From the NCBI GenBank assembly GCA_029785195.1, contig JAFMAD010000001.1, forward strand, positions 1 through 64,000: a stretch of 64,000 nt of DNA, written 5' to 3'. The first letter of the stretch is position 1; every line of letters starts with the position of its first letter. A program made the position numbers and the translations under genes. Positions 1-9,100 of the stretch are shown piece after piece. The notes below the pieces were generated by a model, which was not told the origin of the DNA, made no database searches, and saw nothing but the letters and a program-made list of their open reading frames with translations. Source of the stretch: Nitrososphaerota archaeon. GTDB lineage: Archaea; Thermoproteota; Nitrososphaeria; Nitrososphaerales; Gagatemarchaeaceae.

Positions 1-95
1 CCGATGGACGTGGGGACGTAGTAGAACAGGACGAAGGCGACAGCGCCGGACACCACAGCGAGGGTAGCCCTGAGCCCCAGCTTCCCTCCGCTCAT
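1..95 (-). CDS. N-terminal fragment of a membrane protein, cut by the window edge
   Basis: Only the first 31 codons are present. The ATG at 95 is preceded by a purine-rich GGGGAGGAG, a plausible ribosome binding site, 17 bp after the stop of the LEA-like gene, so the two probably form one operon read leftward. The visible peptide starts MSGGKLGLRATLAVVSGAV and runs into a hydrophobic stretch, i.e. a basic N-terminus followed by a transmembrane segment or signal anchor. The ABC ATPase gene on the other side of the LEA-like gene makes a transporter permease possible, but that is inference; the family cannot be identified from so little. Confidence 0.55.
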   Translation of the reverse strand, partial: MSGGKLGLRATLAVVSGAVAFVLFYYVPTSI

Positions 96-111
96 CTCCT
101 CCCCGAGGAGC

Positions 112-1647
112 CTAGGCAGCCACGGTCACCTCCGTAGTCACCGCGCCATACTGCGATTCGAAGGTCAGGTGCAGGACGTAGCTCCCCTCCCCCGCCGCAG
201 AGTTCTCTATGTATCCTGCGAGGCTCCCCGAGAACGACTGCCCCGGGCTGACCGAGACGCTCAGGGGGGAGACCGTCCCGACGACCGCCCCGGACGAGTC
301 CGTGATGGTCCCGCTCACCGTCCCGCTCAGGCCGAGGAAAGAGGACGCGTCGGTGAAGCTCACAGGAGTCGAGACCGCCGAGTATGTGCCGTTGTAGAGC
401 GCGGCAGTCATAGTCCCGACGCTCAGCCCGCTCACCGGGGCCCCCCAGGCGACTGAGATGGGCTCGACCACGCTGAACGCCACCCCTGACGACTCCCCTG
501 TGAAGGAGGCCGAGTACTGCAGGGTGGCGTCGTTGAAGAAGAGGCTGGACAGCTCGGACGTCGGGATCTGGACGTAGACCACCGCGTCCCCCGAGAAGCT
601 CCCGCCGGGGGACGCCGAGACAGCGAGCGTCCCGCTCCCTACTATCGCCCCCGATGTGGCGTTCCGCAGGGTCGCGGCGAGGTCTGTGGACACCGATATG
701 GTGCTCGAGTGGTCCGCGAAGGACACGGGGACGGACACCTGGAAAGCGGTCGAGTTCTTGGCGGAGACGACGGGCGCCCCCACCGTCAGGCCGCTCAGGG
801 GCGCTCCCCAGTTGTATGATATCGGCTCGTCGAGGGTGAATGTGCTCCCCCCTGCGGGGATGCTGAGCACGGCCGTGTAGCTGAGCGTCTGGTCCTGCGT
901 CAGCAGCGACTGGACCTGGCTCGCGGGGAGCGTGATCAACAGCTGCACGTTCTGCGAGTACTGGGTGTTGGGAGGGACGTCGAGGCTGACGATCCCGGAC
1001 CCGACCTTCTGCCCCGCCGAGTCGAGGACCGACACCGCCCCGTCCCCTGAGACGGTGAAGTATGCGTTGTCGTTGGCGAACGTCACAGGGACTGACGCCT
1101 CTATGGTGGTCGAGTTGTACTGCGAGAACGACGGCTGGCCCACGGTCAGCCCCGACACGGGCGCCCCCCACTTCAGGCTGGCGCTGACCGAGCCGGAGAC
1201 GCCTACGAACGGTGGGACGGACGCCCCCAGGGTCGCGGTGACCGTAAGGTTCTGGGGGGCGGTCGCCAGGCTCTGCAGGGCCGCGGAGGAGAGCCCCGCC
1301 GTGTCTAGGACGAGGGACGCGGTCACGTCCTTGGTCTGGCCGGGGTTGACAGTGAAAGGCCCGAGGGTCCCGGTCAGGAGCTGCGCCCCCGCCGCGTCCT
1401 TCACGGCGACGTCGACGACTACGTTGGAGATGCTGAAGTATCCGCGGTCTCCTATCTGTATCGGCGCGACGATCGACGTCACCCCCCCTGAGCTGGAAGT
1501 GGTGGGGGTGCCGATCGACAGGGTGGACGCCGACTCCACCCCCCCGATCACCACGAGGGCGAGGACGGCGACGGCTGCGATGAGCGTGATGAGGATGAGG
1601 ACGTCGAGGGCGAGTACAGCCCTGGAACGCTTCAAGCGGCCACCCAC
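112..1647 (-). CDS. Membrane-anchored protein with four tandem LEA-like beta-sandwich repeats
   Basis: 511 residues from a GTG at 1647. Residues about 12-36 form one hydrophobic helix, an N-terminal anchor or uncleaved signal; the rest is Ser/Thr/Val-rich and probably outside the cell. The motif WGAP[VL]SGL[TS]VG recurs near residues 160, 280 and 401, a period of about 120 residues, so the body is four tandem repeats. Each alternates small and hydrophobic residues as in LEA-2/WHy-type beta sandwiches (family assignment tentative). A TATA-like element (CTAAATAG on the minus strand, near 1662) lies 27 bp from an in-frame TTG at 1635, which would fit a leaderless start five codons into the predicted ORF. 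It is co-directional with the partial membrane gene downstream and divergent from the ABC ATPase. Role unknown; a surface or stress-related protein is plausible. Confidence 0.75.
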   Translation of the reverse strand: MGGRLKRSRAVLALDVLILITLIAAVAVLALVVIGGVESASTLSIGTPTTSSSGGVTSIVAPIQIGDRGYFSISNVVVDVAVKDAAGAQLLTGTLGPFTVNPGQTKDVTASLVLDTAGLSSAALQSLATAPQNLTVTATLGASVPPFVGVSGSVSASLKWGAPVSGLTVGQPSFSQYNSTTIEASVPVTFANDNAYFTVSGDGAVSVLDSAGQKVGSGIVSLDVPPNTQYSQNVQLLITLPASQVQSLLTQDQTLSYTAVLSIPAGGSTFTLDEPISYNWGAPLSGLTVGAPVVSAKNSTAFQVSVPVSFADHSSTISVSTDLAATLRNATSGAIVGSGTLAVSASPGGSFSGDAVVYVQIPTSELSSLFFNDATLQYSASFTGESSGVAFSVVEPISVAWGAPVSGLSVGTMTAALYNGTYSAVSTPVSFTDASSFLGLSGTVSGTITDSSGAVVGTVSPLSVSVSPGQSFSGSLAGYIENSAAGEGSYVLHLTFESQYGAVTTEVTVAA

Positions 1648-1734
1648 GACGCTGCCTCTATTTAGAGCGTTGCGCCCGCTTGACTGGCCCGCTCTCCCTT
1701 AAAGCGTCCCTGAGGCTAGGCTGCGACGGAAGAC

Positions 1735-2406
1735 ATGGCAGGCCCTGTCCTGGCCCTGGATGGCGTGTGGAAATCCTACCCGGGCGGGGAAGAAGTCCTG
1801 AAGGGGGTGAGCCTCTCCGTCGACGAAGGGGAGTTCGTCGGCATCTATGGCCGCTCAGGGTCGGGGAAGTCGACCCTGCTCAGGCTGATGGGTCTCCTCG
1901 ACCTCCCGACGAGGGGGTCGGTGGCTGTCCTGGGGGAAGAGACCTCCAGGCTCAAGGAAAAGGACGCGGCCAGGCTCAGGAGGGAGAGGCTCGGCTACGT
2001 CTTCCAGGGGTTCAACCTGATCCCCCACATCACAGCGCTCGAGAACATCGAGGTCCCGATGTGGCTCGCCGGCGTGCCAGCGAGGGAGAGGAGGGACCGG
2101 GCCCTGGCCGACTTGGCCCGCTTCGGCCTCGAGCGCCTCGCCGGGCGCTACCCAAGAGAGATGAGCCACGGTGAGCAGCAGAGGGTGGCTGCGATCAGGG
2201 CGATGGCAAACAGGCCGGGGCTCGTCCTGGCGGACGAGCCTACGTCGTCGCTGGACGACGAGAGCGCGAGGGTGCTCATCGAGCTTGTGACCAGGTTCAA
2301 CAGGGAGCTCGGGACCACGGTGGTCATGGTCTCCACGAGCGAAGAGGAGGCCAGGTCAGGGAGGTCGGTCTACAGGCTCTCCGGCGGGTCTCTCGCCCGC
2401 GTCTGA
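1735..2406 (+). CDS. ABC transporter ATPase, LolD/MacB type, with atypical signature and switch regions
   Basis: 223 residues, normal length for a LolD/MacB-class ATPase that powers an FtsX-type permease at the membrane. Walker A GRSGSGKS is at 39-46, the Q-loop glutamine near 91 and Walker B LVLADE near 163-168, followed by the D-loop SSLDD. Two elements are unusual. The signature reads MSHGEQQ instead of LSGGQQ, and where the family has a switch histidine (VTHD) this protein has VSTS, so the H-loop histidine is missing. TATA-like CCTTAAAG near 1701 puts the transcription start about 8 bp before the ATG. No permease lies immediately downstream; the partial gene at the left edge could be its partner. 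ABC ATPase identity is secure; substrate unknown. Confidence 0.9.
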   Translation: MAGPVLALDGVWKSYPGGEEVLKGVSLSVDEGEFVGIYGRSGSGKSTLLRLMGLLDLPTRGSVAVLGEETSRLKEKDAARLRRERLGYVFQGFNLIPHITALENIEVPMWLAGVPARERRDRALADLARFGLERLAGRYPREMSHGEQQRVAAIRAMANRPGLVLADEPTSSLDDESARVLIELVTRFNRELGTTVVMVSTSEEEARSGRSVYRLSGGSLARV

Positions 2407-2435
2407 CTGGAAACCTGGTTTGCCGCCGCAAACGG

Positions 2436-3188
2436 CTAGCCGTGCTTCACTTTCCTGACCGAAAAGTGGTGCTGGTCCGTCTCGGCGTCGTATTCGACGG
2501 GACCCGCAGCGAGGTGCCCCCTGCTGTGCGCGCCGAGCATCCCGACCAGCATCCCGACCACGAACTTGCCGGGCCCCTTCGGCGCGTCCGCTCGGCCCCC
2601 TGACGGAGGTGACTTCACGGACACCTCGTACCCTTCCGGGCCCTCCTTGACCACCGCGACCCCCCACCCCTCCGCCCTGAAGAGGTCCTGTATGTTGCGC
2701 AGGTCCCACTCCGCGCCCACGCTCCCCCTGTACTTCTCGAGCGCCTTCATCGTCGACTCGGCGTACGCCTTCCCCTGCTCGTAGGACATCGTCTCCCCGG
2801 CCGTCCCGAATATCTCCACCAGCCTGTCCTCCATCTCGACGAACGCCCTCGCGCCGAGGCTCAGGACCCTGCCGGCGCTCATCGACGACACGGGGAACAT
2901 GAACCTCTCGAACATCAGCCCCTTCATGGGCTCGAGGCGGACTTCCGTGACGAAGGAGAGCTTCCTAAGGCGCCCGACGAGCTCGTCCGGGGTGAGCTTC
3001 GCCTCCGAGAACTCGCAGAAGAACGCGTGGACGAAGCCTTCCCTCGACTCGTCCATCTGGCCGTGGGCCGAAAGTATGTTGACCTTGCCGTCGCTCATGA
3101 CCGAGGTGATCTTGTTGAGGGCCCCCACCGAGTCCTTCCCCACCACCAAGAGCTCTACGATTTGGTCGCCAGGGGGGCGTGTAGACAT
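2436..3188 (-). CDS. ACT-like plus V4R domain protein (paralogue 1)
   Basis: About 250 residues from the ATG at 3188. The N-terminal 80 residues look like an ACT-type ligand-binding fold (a strand such as VELLVVGKDSVGALNKI followed by MSDGKVNILSAHGQM). The C-terminal half resembles the V4R (4-vinyl-reductase/hydrocarbon-binding) domain, found in archaea and bacteria as a small-molecule sensor. Unlike its paralogue at 5254-6036 it lacks the C-terminal cysteines of V4R domains, so any metal or ligand site differs. An in-frame TTG at 3212 would extend the protein, but the TATA-like ATAAAAT near 3231 places transcription start near 3205, favouring the ATG at 3188. It ends near the divergent ABC gene. 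A ligand-sensing regulator is the best guess; no DNA-binding domain is visible. Confidence 0.75.
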   Translation of the reverse strand: MSTRPPGDQIVELLVVGKDSVGALNKITSVMSDGKVNILSAHGQMDESREGFVHAFFCEFSEAKLTPDELVGRLRKLSFVTEVRLEPMKGLMFERFMFPVSSMSAGRVLSLGARAFVEMEDRLVEIFGTAGETMSYEQGKAYAESTMKALEKYRGSVGAEWDLRNIQDLFRAEGWGVAVVKEGPEGYEVSVKSPPSGGRADAPKGPGKFVVGMLVGMLGAHSRGHLAAGPVEYDAETDQHHFSVRKVKHG

Positions 3189-3279
3189 GACGAAGCGCGG
3201 CAGAAAATCCAACAGTCTTCCATACGCATAAAATCCCCCCTCTATAACGTTTGTTAGCCTCGCGGCGCTCTCCGCGGGC

Positions 3280-5196
3280 CTAGTGGCCGATCAGGGCCCT
3301 CAGCCACACCGGGAGGAACCCCTTGTCGGGGAAGTAGACCAAGAAGAAGACGAAGGCCACGGCGAGGTAGACCGCGGCCAGCCACTTCGGGAACCACTTC
3401 CTGGACACCCAGAATGCTGTCCCCATCGCCATCGCGGGGATCGCCGGGACGATGTAGAACGGGTAGGTCACCCTCCCGCCGAGGAAAAGGAAGAGATAGG
3501 GGACGTAGCTCCACCCGAAGAGCGTCAGGGTGAAGGCGGCGAACCTCCCCTCCGCCGAAAGGCCGGGGCGCCCGGGGGCCCCTCCCTGATAGTCCTCGAG
3601 CTTCGGCTCCCTCCTCCTGTACTCCGAGTAGAGGGCGTACCCCAGGAGGGGGATCCAGACGAACGTCGCCCAGGTTACCACAAGGTTGGTCACCCCGTAG
3701 TAGCCTATCGAGACGTAGGACAGGTTCCCCGGGTTCACAGTGACCGTCACCAGGTAGTACGCGACGGGGCTGTAATACAGGAGCCAGTCTATCGGAAGTA
3801 TCGGGGGACCCCCCGGGTCGTTGGCGTACAGGCACCAGTACCCCGTCGTGGGCTGGCAGGCGAGCTTGTCGGCGACCAGGGACGTCCCGTAGCTTATGAT
3901 GTACCCCACGTGGGAGACGAAGGTAGGGAACGCGGCGCTCGCCACCGTCGAGTCGAACGCCTGCATCCCGACCGCGAACACGACCCCCACGACGAGGACC
4001 ACCTTCAGGACCGAGTAGACGCGGCCGAGCCTGCTCCCTCCCCCGAACAGCAAGATGAACGTGGCGAGGGCGGCGACCGCGAACACCGCAGTCTCCTTAG
4101 CGAGCCCTGCGAGCCCCAGGAGGGCCCCGGCGATGACGTACTTGTCGAGCTTCCACCAGCGGACCCCCTTGAAGTAGACGAAGAAGGCGAGCAGCCCGAA
4201 GAAGACCGGGGGGACGTCGAGGAGCCCGGCGCTCGACTGCGAAAAGAACATCACGTCGAGAGACAGGAACAGGGCCGAGAGGTACGCGATCTTCTTGTTC
4301 CCGGAGACCTCCCACGCCGTCCCGAAGAGGAGGGGGACGCAGAAGGAGCCGAGGACGGCGGGCATCAGCCTCCATCCGGCCGCGTCGTACTCCCCGAGGA
4401 CCGCCATCCCTGCGGCCATCAGGGCCTTGGTGAGCGGAGGGTGCTCAGGGTTGCAGTAAGCCCCCGAGCCCGACGGGGCGCCCACCGTGCACTGGTCCCC
4501 GGCTAGCAGGTGCTGGGCGGCCGGGACGTAGTACACCTCGTCCATTATGCACCCATAGACCTGGTCCGAGGTGTCGTAGCAATCGAGATACTTGTAGTCG
4601 ACCGTCAGCCGCGTCAGGTTCTCCCCCGCGGGTATCGTCCACCCCCCCGCGGTGATGGACCCCGGCTGGAGGGGGGACGCGTAGCTGGGCTGAGGGGAGA
4701 ACGCCCCTCCCGCGAGCGGGGCGCCGTTGCCGAGGAGGGAGACACTGGCGATCGCGCTCCCCCCGGACTCGGCCTGGACCGTGACCTCGAGCTGCTCCCC
4801 CACCAGGGAGCTGGTGACTGACACCTTGCCGTTCCCGAACGGGGTCCCCGGGGCCCCGCTCACCGACCCGGAGCTGCTCGTAGCAGGGTTGTTGATGACG
4901 TAGGCGTGGGCGACCAGGGTGGCCAGTGTGATCCCCACCACGAAGAGTATGGCGCGCCTGTGCTGGGGGTACCGTCGCCATGAGAAGTAGACCCCGTCGG
5001 CGATCGACGCCACGCTCAGCGCGGCGAGGGCCGCCGCCAGCGCCTCGGCCGGAAGGATAAGGGCGGGGCTACGGGTGAAGGCGTGGACCAGGATCACGAG
5101 GGTCAGGGCCGCGAGGGTGGCGATGGAGCCTCCGACAAGGCCCAGGAGGAGGGTCCTGGATGCCGGGCGCCCTCCGGGGACGTCCTGGACTTGCAT
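3280..5196 (-). CDS. Polytopic membrane glycosyltransferase, GT39/ArnT-like
   Basis: 638 residues with roughly a dozen hydrophobic segments. An N-terminal pair of helices is followed by a roughly 150-residue extracytoplasmic Gly/Ser-rich insert with the pattern EHPPLTK near residue 250. This resembles the acidic-HPP-x-x-K loop of protein O-mannosyltransferases (GT39), in which the lipid-phosphate sugar donor and catalytic acid sit. The run LDVMFFSQSSAGLLDVPPVF and the glycine-rich helix GALLGLAGLAKETAVF are typical of the GT-C fold. Likely role: transfer of a sugar from a polyprenyl carrier to a surface protein on the outer face of the membrane. A TATA-like box near 5222 fits a leaderless ATG at 5196. 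It lies between two ACT-V4R paralogues on the same strand. Family is fairly sure, acceptor unknown. Confidence 0.8.
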   Translation of the reverse strand: MQVQDVPGGRPASRTLLLGLVGGSIATLAALTLVILVHAFTRSPALILPAEALAAALAALSVASIADGVYFSWRRYPQHRRAILFVVGITLATLVAHAYVINNPATSSSGSVSGAPGTPFGNGKVSVTSSLVGEQLEVTVQAESGGSAIASVSLLGNGAPLAGGAFSPQPSYASPLQPGSITAGGWTIPAGENLTRLTVDYKYLDCYDTSDQVYGCIMDEVYYVPAAQHLLAGDQCTVGAPSGSGAYCNPEHPPLTKALMAAGMAVLGEYDAAGWRLMPAVLGSFCVPLLFGTAWEVSGNKKIAYLSALFLSLDVMFFSQSSAGLLDVPPVFFGLLAFFVYFKGVRWWKLDKYVIAGALLGLAGLAKETAVFAVAALATFILLFGGGSRLGRVYSVLKVVLVVGVVFAVGMQAFDSTVASAAFPTFVSHVGYIISYGTSLVADKLACQPTTGYWCLYANDPGGPPILPIDWLLYYSPVAYYLVTVTVNPGNLSYVSIGYYGVTNLVVTWATFVWIPLLGYALYSEYRRREPKLEDYQGGAPGRPGLSAEGRFAAFTLTLFGWSYVPYLFLFLGGRVTYPFYIVPAIPAMAMGTAFWVSRKWFPKWLAAVYLAVAFVFFLVYFPDKGFLPVWLRALIGH

Positions 5197-5253
5197 GCTT
5201 CTTTCCTCACCCCGACGGGGTAGATAACCTGAATGAAGGCGCCGGGGCCGGCT

Positions 5254-6036
5254 CTAGGCCGCCTTAGGGGTCAGGGTGAACTCGCACGTCTTGTCCCCCA
5301 TGGCTATGCAGAGGGTCTCGGTGCACGCCATCGGCCTGCCGAGGAGCTCGGAGAGCGCCCCTGCCAGGTGCCCCCTCACGAAGTGGCTCCGAGGGGCCCG
5401 CGACTTGTACCCCGAGCACTCGAAGCTCTCCCCCGCCGATATCACCACGGAGCCGTCCTTCTGGTCCACCCTCACCCCGTCCACCCTGAACCACCCGAGA
5501 GCCTGGTAGAGCATGACCACGTCCCCTATGTTAGACGCGACGAAGTCGGCGTCCAGCTTCTGCATGTACTCCCGCCCCACCTCGCTGCCATATGCCGCCC
5601 CCTCCTCGTAGAGGATGACGTTCCCCCCCGTCCCGAACCTCATGTTCACCGCGCTGAGCATCCCGGCCAGGGACGCCGCGGACATCATCACAGCCCTGGT
5701 CCCGGTGTTGAAGGCGACGGGGAAGTGCAGGCTGTCGACGAGGAACCCCTTGTTGCTCTCGACTACCATGACGTCGCGGACAGCCTCCGACCCCACGAGC
5801 CTCCGCCTCAGCTCCTGGGCGGTATGGTCGCTGTCCTCGACGAAGCCGCTCCAGACCCCCTCTTTGGCAGCGCTGTCCACCGAGGTGAAGCTCCCAAGTA
5901 TGTTGAGCCCGAGGCCGGACATCACCGTCAGGACGCCTTTGAGCGCCCCAGGGACGTTCTCCAGCTCTATCATTATGTGGAAGTACTTCCTGGTCGGGTC
6001 GAAGAGGTAGACGTTCACGTCCTTGCGCTTGCGCAC
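5254..6036 (-). CDS. ACT-like plus V4R domain protein (paralogue 2)
   Basis: 260 residues from a GTG at 6036. An ACT-like N-terminal segment (HIMIELENVPGALKGVLTVM) precedes a C-terminal V4R domain ending in the typical cysteine pattern ETLCIAMGDKTCEFTL, with a histidine-rich HFVRGHLAGAL stretch before it. The cysteines that bind metal or ligand in V4R proteins are therefore kept here, unlike in the paralogue at 2436-3188. CCTTAAGAA on the minus strand near 6061 is about 26 bp upstream of the GTG, consistent with a leaderless mRNA. The same intergenic region carries the promoter of the divergent pilus ATPase gene at 6190. Probably a cytoplasmic small-molecule sensor; target unknown. Confidence 0.8.
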   Translation of the reverse strand: MRKRKDVNVYLFDPTRKYFHIMIELENVPGALKGVLTVMSGLGLNILGSFTSVDSAAKEGVWSGFVEDSDHTAQELRRRLVGSEAVRDVMVVESNKGFLVDSLHFPVAFNTGTRAVMMSAASLAGMLSAVNMRFGTGGNVILYEEGAAYGSEVGREYMQKLDADFVASNIGDVVMLYQALGWFRVDGVRVDQKDGSVVISAGESFECSGYKSRAPRSHFVRGHLAGALSELLGRPMACTETLCIAMGDKTCEFTLTPKAA

Positions 6037-6145
6037 GAGCCGCCGGTCTCACGGGCGTTCTTAAGGGGGGTGAAGAAGTTCTCCACCTCGGGCCCCGCGC
6101 AGGGACATGCAGCGGGAAGGTGATGCGGTGGTGTGTGCACCCTCC

Positions 6146-6164
6146 GATGTGACACATCCTTAAG
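6146..6164 (+). promoter_or_regulatory. Pilus locus A promoter: palindrome abutting a TATA-like box
   Basis: GATGTGACACATCCTTAAG. The first 13 bases, GATGTG-A-CACATC, are a perfect palindrome that runs directly into a TATA-like CCTTAAG (6158-6164). Its centre is about 28 bp upstream of the ATG at 6190, as expected for a leaderless archaeal transcript. The same 19 bp with two mismatches occurs at 13078-13096 ahead of the pilin genes, so this is probably a shared regulator site or extended BRE plus TATA box. Confidence 0.6.
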
Positions 6165-6189
6165 CGAGAACGATGGGCGCGAGAGACCC

Positions 6190-9100
6190 ATGAAGTGGGT
6201 CCCAGAGGTCTCTCCGGACAGGCTCCGCCTCTGGGCGCTCGGGGGGGTCTTGGCCTACCTCATCGCAGAGGTATCAGCCTTGGCGGCCTTCCAGCGGCCG
6301 GTCCTCCCAATCTCGCTCTTCTTCGGCGACTCGCTTGGCCTCGGGGCGGGGGGGGCCATGGACGTCCTCGCGGGGGCTGTGATCGTGGTCGTCGGCTTCG
6401 AGGGGGTCATCCTCGCGTCGGCGAGGGGGCGCGGGGCGGCCCCTGTGGCCCCCGCGCCGGCACAGCCTGAGCCTAAAGGGCTCGAGCGCGCTTCCCTGGA
6501 CCTGATGCTCGCGGAGTCGGCTTCCAAGAACTTCGTGGAGGTCTTCCCCCTGAAGGCGGGCGCGCTGAACGTCTACGGCGCCATCGCGAAGGAGGAAGGG
6601 GTCGAGGGGTACAGGTATGTCGTGATAGAGCCCGAGCTCACCCCGGACGAGAAGAAGCAGTTCGAAGGCCTGAAGGAGCTCCTCGTCGAGGAGATGGACG
6701 TGGACCTGCGGAGCATAGAGACGAGGGAGAAGGCGGAGGCGTTCCTCTCGGACAAGGTGGCCAAGCTCGCGCAGACCTACGGCTTCAAGATACCGCGGCC
6801 GAGCATGCGCAAGCTCCAGTACTACTTCACAAGGGACTTCATACACCTCGGCAAGATAGAGCCGCTGATGCTTGACCCCCTGATAGAGGACGTCTCCTGC
6901 GACGGGGCGGGGATCCCCATCTACGTCTGGCACAGAGACTACGAGTCGATACCGACCAACGTCGTATTCGACACCGACAAGGAGCTCGACACCTTCGTCT
7001 CCAAGCTCGCCTACGTCTCGGGAAAGCACATCTCCCTGGCCCTCCCCATGGTGGACGCGTCCTTGCAGGACGGGAGCAGGCTCCACCTGACCTACGGCAA
7101 GGAGATCACCCAGAGGGGGAGCACCTTCACCATCAGGAAGTTCAAGGAGGACCCCTTCACCATCATCGACCTCATCAAGTACAACACCCTGAACGCCGAG
7201 GTGGCCGCCTACCTCTGGTACCTGGTCGAGAAGAGGCTCTCCATGCTCGTGGCCGGGTCCACGGCGTGCGGGAAGACTACGTCCCTGAACTGCTTCTCCA
7301 TGTTCATCACCCCCGGCCAGAAGGTCATCAGCATAGAGGACTCGGTGACCGGGGACGCGGAGGTGCTCGTGCACGACCCCTCAGGCTTCCGCAAGCTCCC
7401 GATAGGCGAGCTCGTCGACTCGGCGCTCGCCAGAGGAGGGGCCGTGACAGAGATGGGTCACGAGCTGGCGCGCCCGGAGGACCTCCAGGTCCTCACCATG
7501 ACGGGCTCAGGGCGGATAACCTGGGCCACCTGCACCGCCCTGATCAGGCACAGGGTGACGAAGGAGTTCGTCAAGGTGACGACCAGCATGGGGAGGTCCA
7601 TCGAAGTGACCTCGGACCACTCCCTGTTCACCGTAGGGAGCGGGGGCGGCGTCGAAGCGCTCCCCGGGAGGGACATCGAGCCGGGGACCTACCTCGCCAC
7701 CCCAGCCTCCGTCGAGGTCCCTGGGAGGCCGATGTCCTTCGACCTTGCGGCCCGCCCGGAGTTCTCTCGCCTCTGGTCCGAGGCCGAAGGCGTGGAGGGG
7801 GGCGGGGCCGCCCGGCAGGTGAGCCTCCATGCACCCCGCGCCCCCCTTTCGATACCTTCAGTGATAGACCTCGACGAAGACCTCGCCTTCCTTTCGGGGC
7901 TCTGGCTCGCCGGCGGGTCATACGGAGCGGCCTCGGTGTCTTTCTCGATCGGACGCCGGGACGTCGAGGCCAGGGTGCGGAGCGCCGCAGAGAGATACGG
8001 GGTCGACGTGGCGCGCCGCGGCGACGGCGCCTCGCTCCTGTTCGACTCGGTCCCGTTCAAGGTCCTCTTCGAGAAGACCCTCGGCCTGGCGGAGGAAGAG
8101 GGCTCCCGACGGGTCCCTGAGGTCTTCTTCGGGGCGACCCGTAGCGTGGTGGCTTCCCTCCTGGCAGGGTACTTCTCGGGAGGGGGAGCGGGTGGGGGAG
8201 TCCACGCGGAGTCAGCGTCCAAGGGGCTCCTCCTCGACGTCCAGAGCCTCCTCCTCAGGTTCGGCGTCAGGATGAGGGTCGAGGCGGAGAGGAAGGCGGG
8301 AGGGACAGGAGTGGTCGGCGTCCACAGAGGCTCCATCAGCGGCGACGTCCAGCTCGAACTTTTCAGATCGTTGGTCGGCATCGGGGGGGAGGAGGCGGAG
8401 AGGAGCCGCCGGCGCTACGCGCCGAGGGGGTGCGTCGACCCCATCCCGGTCACGCGCGCCGACGCGGCCGAGCTGAGGGCCGTCGCAAGGCGCATGGGCC
8501 TCCCAAGACTCGAAGGGAAGGCGGAGGCGGGGATGCGGACGGGGGTCGTCCCGCGGGAGGTCATCCTCCGGCTCGCGGAAGAGAGCCAAGAGACGAAGGG
8601 GTCCAAGGCATACCAGCTCGCGGCGAGCGACCTCTTCTTCGACAGGGTGGTCAGGGTGGCGAGGGAGACGCGCGAGGAACAGGTGTACGACCTCTCCGTC
8701 CCCGAGACGGGGACCTTCGTCGCGAACGACTTCGTCTGCCACAACACCCCCGAGCTCAACCTCCCGCAGGAGAACTGGGTCCAGGAGGTGAGCAGGGCGG
8801 AGGGGGCGGTGGGAGAGATCTCGCTCTTCGACCTGGTGAGGAACGCCCTCAGGCAGAGGCCGGACGTCATCATAGTCGGGGAGATAAGGGGGAAGGAGGC
8901 GTTCACCCTCTTCCAGGCGATAAGCACCGGGCACGGAGGCATGTCGACGATCCACGCGGACTCAGTCGAGGCCGTCTTCAACAGGCTCACCACCGAGCCG
9001 ATGAGCCTCCCCCGGAGCCTGGTCGGGACGAGCCTGGACTGCGTAGTCCTCCAGCTCAAGCTCAGGATAGGTGACAGGTCAGTGAGGCGGGTGGTCAGCG

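Noticed and set aside
92-1171. Long minus-strand frame rich in Arg/Gly/Pro over the LEA-like gene
   Set aside because: Shadow of the real gene in another frame; high GC keeps many frames open. The same holds for long opposite-strand frames at 3283-4506, 6274-7374, 8212-8955, 47186-48238 and 54518-56128.
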